Shown: positions 1 through 6,192 of the stretch, in pieces | Position numbering within the stretch: position 1 is the stretch's first letter | How the letters are laid out: every line of letters starts with the position of its first letter | NCBI GenBank assembly: GCA_902766135.1 | Contig: CACXCK010000124.1 | Coordinates: forward strand, 1 to 6,544 | Direction: 5' to 3' | DNA length: 6,544 nucleotides | Source: an uncultured Erysipelotrichaceae bacterium | Lineage (GTDB): Bacteria; Bacillota_I; Bacilli_A; RF39; UBA660 | Program-made: the position numbers and the translations under genes | Notes under the pieces: model-generated | Told to the model about the DNA's origin: nothing | Databases searched by the model: none | The model's input: only the letters and a program-made list of their open reading frames with translations

Positions 1-1
1 C

Positions 2-2299
2 AATAAGCCTTATCAGAAGAGTGCTAAGGCTGTTGGGTATATTATGGGTAATTTCCATCCACATGGAGATTCTTCTATTTATGATGCGTTAATAAGAATG
101 AGTCAAAAGTGGAAGATGCGAGAAACTTTTGTGGATATTCATGGTAATAATGGGTCAATTGATGGTGACGGTCCTGCCGCGATGCGTTATACAGAGGCAA
201 GACTTTCTAAGATTGCTGAAGCTATGCTTGAGTCTATTGACAAAGACACAGTAGAAATGGCATATAATTTTGATGATACAGAGTTAGAACCTACTGTTTT
301 ACCAGCTAGATTTCCTAACCTTTTAGTAAACGGATCGACTGGTATTTCAGCAGGGTATGCAACTGATATACCAACACACAATTTAAGTGAAGTAATAGAT
401 GCAACAGTTAAAAGAATTGATTCTCCTAATTGTACTTTAGAAACAATAATGAGTATTGTTAAGGGACCTGACTTTCCAACCGGGGGAATTATAGAAGGCA
501 AGGAAGATTTAATAAATGCTTATCGAACTGGAAAAGGAAAAGTAGTATTAAAGGCTGATTGTGAGATAGTAGAAGATAAATCTCATAAACAAATAATTGT
601 GCATTCAATACCATATGAAGTGGTTAAAGAAAACTTAGTAAGAAAGATTACAGAGATAAAGATTGATAAAAAAATTGATGGTATAGTTGATATAATTGAT
701 GAGTCTGACCATGAAAATATGGCCCGTCTTATTATTGAACTTAAGAAAGATAGTAATGCTGAATTAATACTTAATTATTTATATAAGAATACTGATTTAC
801 AAGTTAATTATAATTTTAATATGGTGGCTATTGTAAATAGAAGACCTAAACAAGTAGGAATATTAGATATATTAGATGCATTTATTCTTCATCAAAGAAG
901 TGTTGTAAGAAGAAGAACTGAATTCGATTTAAAAAAAGCTAGAAGTGATTTACATATCTTAGAAGGACTTGTTAAAGCTATATCTATTTTAGATGATGTT
1001 ATAAGAGTTATTAGAGGTAGTAAAAATAAAAGCGATTCTATTGATAATTTGGTTAAAGAGTTTTCATTTACTTATGAACAAGCCAAAGCTATTGTTGAAT
1101 TGCAATTATATCGTTTAACTAATACAGATATTTTAGAATTACAAGCTAAGATGGATGAGTTAGAGAAGAGTATTATGATTTGGGAACAAATATTAAGTAA
1201 TGAAGATGCTTTAAAACATGTTATGAAAACCGAACTTAAATTAATTAAGAAGGAATATGGTAATGAAAGACGAACGAAGATTAAAGATGAAGTTACCGAA
1301 ATTAAGATTGATGTTAAAGATATGATTCCGAAGGAAAATGTTGTGATAGTACTTACTCATGAAGGGTATATAAAAAGAGTTAGTATGAAGTCTTTCCAAG
1401 GCTCAGGCGATGCACCGGCTCTAAAACCTGGGGATTATATTACTCATGAAGTAGCAGCAACGACACTTGATCATTTCGTGGTATTTACGAATTTAGGTAA
1501 TTATTTATTCTTACCTGTTCATAAAATATTTGATATTAAGTGGAAAGATTTAGGCAAACATGTTAATAATTTGGTACCTCTTTCTAGTGAGGAAAGGGTA
1601 GTTGATGCGTATCTTTATAATCCTTTAGAAGAAGTTATTATGGCAACTAAGAATGGAATGATTAAAAGATGTAAGATGAAAGATTTTGAAGCCACGAGAG
1701 TTAGTAAGGCTATGACTTCTATGAAATTAAAAGATGATGATGAAGTAGTAAGTGTTAATTTAACAAAAAAGAATGTTTTAACGGTCAGCGAAAGTGGATA
1801 TTATTGTTATTTTCCTGCTTCTGAAGTTCCTGTTGTAGGGGTTCGTGGAGCTGGAGTTAAAGCAATGAATTTGAAAGATGATTTGTTAAAGTCTATGATT
1901 TCATTTGATGAAGTTGAATACATTACTTTATTTACTAATCAAAAAACTGGTAAGAGAATAAAATGTAGTGAACTTGTTTTGACAGGACGTGCTAAAAGAG
2001 GAAATCCTTTACTTAAGAGAGTTAAGAGTACTAATTATTTGATTGTTAAAGTACTTGGTACTGATTCTAGGAGTATTTTATCATTTGTAACTGATGAAAG
2101 TATTATTGAGGTTAAAAATAGTGAGATTCCTATTTTAGATTTATCTAGTACAGGTTCATTGTTAACTAAAAAGGAAGTACAAGATATTATTTTGAAAGTT
2201 TGCTTGCAAGAAAATAGTAGTGAACAAGTTGAGTCTTTAAGTGATGAAAAAAAGATGGAAGAACAAGTGGCTTTTAATTTAGATGAGTTTAAGCTATAA
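2..2299 (+). CDS. parC: DNA topoisomerase IV subunit A (ParC), 5' end missing
   Basis: This is the DNA-cleaving subunit of topoisomerase IV, which with ParE decatenates daughter chromosomes and relaxes supercoils using ATP. The reading frame is open from base 2 to TAA at 2297-2299, giving 765 visible residues. By alignment from memory with Gram-positive ParC, about 56 N-terminal residues lie outside the window, for a total near 820, so the ATG at 44 is internal. Visible marks are HPHGDSS at 56-76, the catalytic tyrosine in AAMRYTEA (codon 188-190), the NLLVNGSTGISAGYATDIP segment around 320-375, and a coiled-coil region around 900-1260. From about 1320 there is a C-terminal beta-pinwheel with about six blade strands (VLTHEGYIKR, VVFTNLGNYLF, IMATKNGMIKR and others). 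The GyrA box is replaced by RAKRGNPLLKR (1988-2020), as in ParC, so gyrA is unlikely. The quinolone-determining positions carry Ser (71-73) and Asp (83-85), the usual susceptible-type residues. The tail is acidic and family-variable. parE is probably upstream, outside the window. Confidence 0.95.
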   Translation, partial: NKPYQKSAKAVGYIMGNFHPHGDSSIYDALIRMSQKWKMRETFVDIHGNNGSIDGDGPAAMRYTEARLSKIAEAMLESIDKDTVEMAYNFDDTELEPTVLPARFPNLLVNGSTGISAGYATDIPTHNLSEVIDATVKRIDSPNCTLETIMSIVKGPDFPTGGIIEGKEDLINAYRTGKGKVVLKADCEIVEDKSHKQIIVHSIPYEVVKENLVRKITEIKIDKKIDGIVDIIDESDHENMARLIIELKKDSNAELILNYLYKNTDLQVNYNFNMVAIVNRRPKQVGILDILDAFILHQRSVVRRRTEFDLKKARSDLHILEGLVKAISILDDVIRVIRGSKNKSDSIDNLVKEFSFTYEQAKAIVELQLYRLTNTDILELQAKMDELEKSIMIWEQILSNEDALKHVMKTELKLIKKEYGNERRTKIKDEVTEIKIDVKDMIPKENVVIVLTHEGYIKRVSMKSFQGSGDAPALKPGDYITHEVAATTLDHFVVFTNLGNYLFLPVHKIFDIKWKDLGKHVNNLVPLSSEERVVDAYLYNPLEEVIMATKNGMIKRCKMKDFEATRVSKAMTSMKLKDDDEVVSVNLTKKNVLTVSESGYYCYFPASEVPVVGVRGAGVKAMNLKDDLLKSMISFDEVEYITLFTNQKTGKRIKCSELVLTGRAKRGNPLLKRVKSTNYLIVKVLGTDSRSILSFVTDESIIEVKNSEIPILDLSSTGSLLTKKEVQDIILKVCLQENSSEQVESLSDEKKMEEQVAFNLDEFKL

Positions 2300-2324
2300 G
2301 AGATTGATTCAATCTCTTTTTTTT
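2298..2324 (+). terminator. Intrinsic terminator of parC
   Basis: The last bases of the parC stop codon begin a perfect inverted repeat. The left arm AAGAGATTG (2298-2306) pairs with CAATCTCTT (2310-2318) around the 3-base loop ATT. The T run extends to 2324. Stem followed directly by U-tract is the classic rho-independent form. Its downstream half is shared with the promoter of the next gene. Confidence 0.9.
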
Positions 2325-2332
2325 GGTATACT
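2304..2332 (+). promoter_or_regulatory. Promoter of the first prepilin-adhesin gene, inside the parC terminator
   Basis: A sigma-A-like promoter is visible. The -35 box is TTGATT (2304-2309), then a 17-base spacer, then -10 TATACT (2327-2332) preceded by TG at 2324-2325, making an extended -10 (TGnTATACT). The -35 lies in the terminator stem-loop and the spacer covers the right arm and U-tract. Transcription should start near 2338-2340, leaving a leader of about 20 bases. The same arrangement and spacing recur at 6144-6172 before the paralog, which supports the call. No start-site data are available. Confidence 0.65.
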
Positions 2333-2346
2333 CTAATATATATGGT

Positions 2347-2350
2347 AGGA
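2347..2350 (+). promoter_or_regulatory. Ribosome binding site deciding the start at 2359
   Basis: AGGA lies 8 bases before ATG 2359. It abuts or overlaps the in-frame ATG at 2350 and lies downstream of the in-frame TTG at 2323, so neither of those can use it. The start at 2359 also gives MKKGFTLVE, which aligns end to end with MRKGFTLVE of the paralog at 6193. Confidence 0.8.
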
Positions 2351-2358
2351 TGATATAT

Positions 2359-5300
2359 ATGAAAAAGGGTTTTACGCTTGTAGAAATGTTAGCGGTTGTT
2401 TTAATACTTGGATTGTTATTGGTTATTGGAGTACCAATTTATCAGGGAATTCAAAAAAGTACAGCAGAGAGTATTTATGAAAGTAAAATAGCTAATGTTA
2501 AGGCTAAAGCAGAAGGATATAGCGAGGAACATGGAGTGTTTGTCTATGACATTAGAAAGATGCTAAATTTAGGTCTTTTAACACCTGATAGCGAAGCTGG
2601 TGATTTTAAAGATCCAAGAGATAACAGAGATATGAAATGCGACATGGTACAGGTTTCTTTGGAAGATAATCAGTATTATGCTAGTGTAACGACTGGATAT
2701 AATGATGATGGAACTATTCATTGTTATACTGATGAAGAAATGAAAAGTATGAATTCAGTTGTAAGAATAATTTATTATAAAAATAGTGATGGAACTGAAG
2801 AATATGATAACGGTTGGATAAAAGCAAATCATGTTTATGCTGGTTATGATTTTATAGGTACACCAGAAGTAAGTAATGTTGTGGCTACATGGGGTGGAGT
2901 TGGAACACCTTTAGAAAATAATATGTTGGATATTTATAGTGAAACACTACTTAATTCATTTGTACAGTTACATATAGAATTTGATTATGCAGGACAGCAT
3001 ATTGCTCAGGATGTTTTAAGAAGTATTAAAATGGATAATGAGTCTCCAAGAAGTTATGTTACAAAGGGGCCTGGAAGTGATGTAAGTGCTAATCTTTCTT
3101 ATGTTGAATGGGAACTTACGGATGGTGAAGGTAGTGGAGTTGCAGGGCATATTATCTTAGATGAAGAAAGTTTTAGAAATAAGCCATGTGAGTCTTACGT
3201 GCCAGAAGAAATACCAGGTGATGATCATACAAAGGTTGGACATCATTTAGATAATGGCATCTATTATGTGTGTGTTAAGGATAATGTTGGTAATATTACG
3301 AAAAATGCTGATGCTCAAAGTAATCGAATAGAGGTTAATAATGTAGATCAAGCTTCTGGTAGTATTAAGGAGTTTAAAGTTGAAAGCAGGACAGAACCTT
3401 ATAAATTAATGGATGTTAAAATAATTACAGCATTAGAAGAAGCAAATACAACTGGTTATGAAATGTGTTTATCGCATACAGGATATTTAGAGAACTGTAG
3501 TTGGGAAGCTTATAAACGAGAAAATGATTATACAATTAGAGGGTTTGATTATGGAAGTGAAGTCATATTTTATATTTCTGTTAAGGATATGGCTGGTAAT
3601 ATAAGTAGTAAACAATTTAAATATACAATAGATAATTTACAATATTTAGATTTAAATGGTAAATTAAATGGGACTAATCAATCTAATATTAATAATTTGG
3701 GTACTTGTGATGTATATATAAATGGAGTAAAGGTTAAAAGTGCAGTTACAGATTATTATGTTAAACATGTGCCTGGGACAACTTATAGTATAAAAAATTG
3801 TACAGTCAAAAGTGGTTATAGATATAAGGGAAGTGCAGAGTTTAGTGGAACAATAGGTAGATCTGGAGCAAGTAGTATATTCGTGCCATATGTATCTTTA
3901 TATACTATTAAATATAATCTAAATGGGGCGAGTGGAAGCGTTGCAAATCAGATAAAGGAGCATGGAACAAATATTAATCTTGCTACGACAAGTGCAAAAA
4001 GGACAGGGTATACTTATGGTGGCTGGAACACAAATGCCTCAGGTACTGGAAGTAATTATGGGGCAGGGTCATCTTATAGTGGAAATGGTAATGTTACTTT
4101 ATATGCTAAGTGGAATCCTAATACAATAACGGTAACTTTAAATAATCAAAGTGCGACAAGTCCTGGAACTAGTAAAGTCTATTATAAATATAATATTAAT
4201 AAGTATTATTCTAATTCAGCAACAAGTGCTCAAATAACAAGTATTTCAAAACCTTCTAAAAATGGTTATATATTTGATGGGTATACGACTGGAACTAATG
4301 GAGCTGGAACGAAGTTCATTAGTAATGCAGGTGTATTTATTGGTAATTTATATAAACAAGCTTCTAATATAACTTTATATGCATCATGGAAACCTGCAGC
4401 TTGTACAAATTGTACGGTTACATTTAATGGTAATGGAGGAGTATGGGATCAAAAAACAGATCAGTGTACGGATGTTTATTATAGGAATGCTGGAAGTACA
4501 GTTTCTGATAAGGAAAATTTTAAAATACCATATTATCGTAATATTAATGGTTCATGCAATAGGTTAGAACGATATTATGCAAATCGAATAGTGAAAAAGA
4601 ATTATTGTGCTTCTTATGATGTTTTTTATAAGAATCACAAAGGGGCGTATAGACAAGTATATCAATGTCGGATTAATCATCCAACAACGCAAACGAGTGC
4701 TGTTAAAAATGGCGTTATTCAGTCTTTTCCGGTAGAACCTTATAAAATTGGTTTCTATTTTGATGGCTGGTATACGGCAGCTAGTGGTGGAACTAAAATA
4801 AATGCAAATACAAAGGTTGGTCAAAATACAACTTATTATGCACATTGGATTGATTTAGCTAATACATTTGATATAAATAATTATGCTCAGTCAAAGATAG
4901 TGGCCTGTCGAGATGATTTGTTCCAGAGATTAATAGATACGTATACTGCTAAGTTTAGGAATGCTGTTAATAATTCTCAAAACTTTAGGAATGCTATGTA
5001 TGACTGTGGAAGTGTAGCTGCTAGTGCAATAAGTAATAGTAGGAATGGATATCCAGTTTTGCGACAGAGTGGTAGAACGACAATTGTATCTGGTAATGGT
5101 AGACATGCATCTTGTACATGTTATCCAAATAAAGAGAGTAAATCTGCTATGAAAACTTGTGATAAACCCGCTTGTAGTGGCGAGTATGATCAATTTGTAT
5201 CTGGTGTTATTTATTCGGGTAGAATATTTGTTCTTAGCGCTACATCTGATAGGAAGCCTGGTGATTATGGAACAAGTTCTTCAAAATGTGGTGATGATGA

Positions 5301-5619
5301 TGGATATGGAAACTGCGAGAATGAAGGAAAAAACTTTGAAGTAGATGGTTATAGATCTATAATTATGGGACCTTCTAATGGTGAAGCTAACGAAGTTATT
5401 GGCTGGGGCTATTGTAATAGTAGGACAAACAATGCGGTTTTAAATACTAATGAATGTGACGATGAAACAGAAAATAGGATTGCTATATTCCAAGATGGTT
5501 TAAGAGTTGGATTATATAGTTGTATTGATAAGTATTATGATATAAATGATGGCCGTAATGATAGAACATATAATGATTTTGAAAGTTATAAGGTTTATGC
5601 TCAAATATTTAAAATTTAG
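2359..5619 (+). CDS. Giant prepilin-headed surface protein with Ig-like modules, InlB-type repeats and Cys-rich C-terminus
   Basis: The product is 1086 residues, several times the usual 100-200 of a pilin or pseudopilin. Residues 1-28 form a type III (prepilin) signal: leader MKKG, predicted cleavage Gly4/Phe5, then FTLVE with Glu at mature position 5, a hydrophobic helix and Pro at mature position 22. Residues 29-125 resemble a pseudopilin head. Residues about 130-427 look like three Ig-like modules, with linker-type segments (IKMDNESP, YTIDN) and strands such as YVCVKDNVGNIT and YISVKDMAGNIS. Residues 428-512 hold a small beta module (DVYINGVKV) of a type I recall next to InlB repeats. Residues 514-830 contain three InlB B-repeat/Flg_new-type units, each ending near a LYAKW-like motif. 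Residues 831-1086 are a cysteine-rich domain I do not recognise. There are 25 cysteines, all after the membrane segment. No LPXTG motif or C-terminal membrane anchor is present. After prepilin peptidase processing the protein may join a pilus or pseudopilus or stay anchored by its N-terminal helix; adhesion is inferred. It is probably transcribed with the small gene 14 bases downstream. Confidence 0.88.
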   Translation: MKKGFTLVEMLAVVLILGLLLVIGVPIYQGIQKSTAESIYESKIANVKAKAEGYSEEHGVFVYDIRKMLNLGLLTPDSEAGDFKDPRDNRDMKCDMVQVSLEDNQYYASVTTGYNDDGTIHCYTDEEMKSMNSVVRIIYYKNSDGTEEYDNGWIKANHVYAGYDFIGTPEVSNVVATWGGVGTPLENNMLDIYSETLLNSFVQLHIEFDYAGQHIAQDVLRSIKMDNESPRSYVTKGPGSDVSANLSYVEWELTDGEGSGVAGHIILDEESFRNKPCESYVPEEIPGDDHTKVGHHLDNGIYYVCVKDNVGNITKNADAQSNRIEVNNVDQASGSIKEFKVESRTEPYKLMDVKIITALEEANTTGYEMCLSHTGYLENCSWEAYKRENDYTIRGFDYGSEVIFYISVKDMAGNISSKQFKYTIDNLQYLDLNGKLNGTNQSNINNLGTCDVYINGVKVKSAVTDYYVKHVPGTTYSIKNCTVKSGYRYKGSAEFSGTIGRSGASSIFVPYVSLYTIKYNLNGASGSVANQIKEHGTNINLATTSAKRTGYTYGGWNTNASGTGSNYGAGSSYSGNGNVTLYAKWNPNTITVTLNNQSATSPGTSKVYYKYNINKYYSNSATSAQITSISKPSKNGYIFDGYTTGTNGAGTKFISNAGVFIGNLYKQASNITLYASWKPAACTNCTVTFNGNGGVWDQKTDQCTDVYYRNAGSTVSDKENFKIPYYRNINGSCNRLERYYANRIVKKNYCASYDVFYKNHKGAYRQVYQCRINHPTTQTSAVKNGVIQSFPVEPYKIGFYFDGWYTAASGGTKINANTKVGQNTTYYAHWIDLANTFDINNYAQSKIVACRDDLFQRLIDTYTAKFRNAVNNSQNFRNAMYDCGSVAASAISNSRNGYPVLRQSGRTTIVSGNGRHASCTCYPNKESKSAMKTCDKPACSGEYDQFVSGVIYSGRIFVLSATSDRKPGDYGTSSSKCGDDDGYGNCENEGKNFEVDGYRSIIMGPSNGEANEVIGWGYCNSRTNNAVLNTNECDDETENRIAIFQDGLRVGLYSCIDKYYDINDGRNDRTYNDFESYKVYAQIFKI
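3898..4848 (+). repeat. Three protein-level InlB B-repeat (Flg_new-like) units
   Basis: Within the large gene, three units follow one another. Unit 1 (3898-4116) starts YTIKYNLNGASG, contains GYTYGGWNT and ends LYAKW. Unit 2 (about 4117-4392) is a longer variant with TVTLNNQSA, GYIFDGYTTGTNGAGT and LYASW. Unit 3 (about 4408-4848) starts CTVTFNGNGG, has an insertion with Cys at residues 703, 733, 750 and 770, and ends with FDGWYTAASGGT and YYAHW. This is the pattern of the Listeria internalin B-repeat family, a beta-grasp-like fold common in surface proteins of Bacillota. The units are clearly diverged in DNA, so they are not a recent tandem expansion. Confidence 0.85.
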
Positions 5620-5624
5620 AAAGG
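5620..5624 (+). promoter_or_regulatory. Ribosome binding site deciding the start at 5634
   Basis: AAAGG follows directly after the TAG stop of the large gene and lies 9 bases before ATG 5634. The in-frame TTG at 5625 touches this motif and is therefore unlikely as a start. A second AGG (5631-5633) is immediately next to the ATG and too close to serve. Confidence 0.7.
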
Positions 5625-5633
5625 TTGGTTAGG

Positions 5634-6137
5634 ATGAAAAAGAATTGGCTATTGTACTTACTTCTAATAATATTGGTTGTTGGAGCAATCGCTTTACTCA
5701 TTTATTTTATACCTAATAAGTCCGTTAGCTCTGTTAGTTATGATAAATTAAAAGAAGCTGCTAATCGCTCTTATGAAGTTAATATTTCTTATAGTAATAT
5801 AGATTCTTTTAATGTTTTTGGAGAGTATGATTCTCAGAATAGTGTATTAAAATATGAAACTGATGAAATGGAAGAGGAAACAAAAAGTATTAATATAAAT
5901 CTTTATAATACATTACTAGAGTATTTACCTCAAAAAGATTATAGTAAAGATTCTCAAGAGGAAGTTTTAATACCAGCTAATGAATTATTTAAAAAAATAA
6001 GATTTTTAAATATTCGTAATGAGGCTTCTAGGATGAAATGTAATTATGAAGTACTTGATAATGTAATATATGCTATTAGTTGTGTTGATGCTGGTGGAGG
6101 AGCTGAAGCATTAAATATTGATTTTATGTTTGATTAA
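5634..6137 (+). CDS. Small single-pass membrane protein of unknown function
   Basis: The product is 167 residues and I do not recognise its family. MKKN precedes one long hydrophobic segment (residues about 5-26), with no Gly/Phe-Thr-Leu-x-Glu prepilin motif and no lipobox. The positive N-terminus predicts cytoplasm-in orientation with residues 28-167 outside the membrane. The outer part is acidic in the middle (DEMEEETK, residues 77-84) and has two cysteines, Cys136 and Cys150, that could form a disulfide. The C-terminal stretch (MKCN, then LDN and YA) faintly resembles the MKCD, EDN, YYA stretch of the neighbouring pilin head. The gene starts 14 bases after the large prepilin gene with no terminator or promoter visible between, and a terminator follows at once, so the two probably form a two-gene operon. 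A role as accessory factor, chaperone or minor partner of that protein is inference from position only. Confidence 0.85.
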   Translation: MKKNWLLYLLLIILVVGAIALLIYFIPNKSVSSVSYDKLKEAANRSYEVNISYSNIDSFNVFGEYDSQNSVLKYETDEMEEETKSININLYNTLLEYLPQKDYSKDSQEEVLIPANELFKKIRFLNIRNEASRMKCNYEVLDNVIYAISCVDAGGGAEALNIDFMFD

Positions 6138-6164
6138 AAGAAGTTTACTTGTAACTTCTTTTTT
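6138..6164 (+). terminator. Intrinsic terminator of the two-gene prepilin operon
   Basis: Immediately after the TAA stop, AAGAAGTT (6138-6145) pairs with AACTTCTT (6153-6160) around a 7-base loop. A T run reaches 6164. This is a standard rho-independent terminator. As with the one after parC, its loop and U-tract overlap the next promoter. Confidence 0.88.
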
Positions 6165-6172
6165 GTTATACT
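6144..6172 (+). promoter_or_regulatory. Promoter of the second prepilin-like gene, inside the preceding terminator
   Basis: The -35-like TTTACT (6144-6149) is followed by a 17-base spacer and -10 TATACT (6167-6172), with TG at 6164-6165 forming an extended -10. The -35 is weak (4 of 6 matches), but the extended -10, spacing and position in the terminator all repeat the arrangement at 2304-2332. Predicted transcription start is near 6179, giving a leader of only about 14 bases. Confidence 0.6.
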
Positions 6173-6181
6173 TTTAATAGT

Positions 6182-6188
6182 AGGTGAG
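6182..6188 (+). promoter_or_regulatory. Ribosome binding site of the second prepilin-like gene
   Basis: AGGTGAG lies 4 bases before ATG 6193, a good Shine-Dalgarno match at slightly short spacing. No other in-frame start nearby has a comparable site. Confidence 0.75.
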
Positions 6189-6192
6189 TAGA

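Noticed and set aside
44..46. ATG 44 as the start of the topoisomerase gene
   Set aside because: The frame is open upstream to base 2 and encodes NKPYQKSAKAVGYI, the conserved ParC segment just before HPHGDS, so this Met is internal.
187..501. Reverse-strand open frame across the parC region
   Set aside because: It lies wholly within a well-conserved part of parC, and its protein has no recognisable features. It is a shadow of the real gene.
2..2299. Identification as gyrA
   Set aside because: The canonical GyrA box (QRRGGKG) is missing and replaced by a ParC-like RAKRGNPLLKR, and the NTYDKNYRKSAK/HGNNGSID type context fits ParC better.
2323..2358. Upstream in-frame starts (TTG 2323, ATG 2350) for the large prepilin gene
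   Set aside because: TTG 2323 lies in the U-tract and upstream of the -10 box. ATG 2350 has no properly spaced ribosome binding site. ATG 2359 has AGGA 8 bases upstream and matches the paralog's start.
2336..2360. Possible hairpin of two ATATATAT arms presenting the ribosome binding site in its loop
   Set aside because: The stem is entirely A-U and weak, the predicted transcription start falls inside the left arm, and the paralog's leader lacks it. Probably AT-rich chance.
4379..5344. Short open frames on both strands inside the 3' half of the large prepilin gene
   Set aside because: All lie in other frames of a gene with clear domain content; none has a convincing ribosome binding site or family resemblance.
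5551..5580. EF-hand-like calcium loop in DINDGRND near the end of the large protein
   Set aside because: The spacing of acidic residues and glycine does not match DxDxDG, and no flanking helices are evident.
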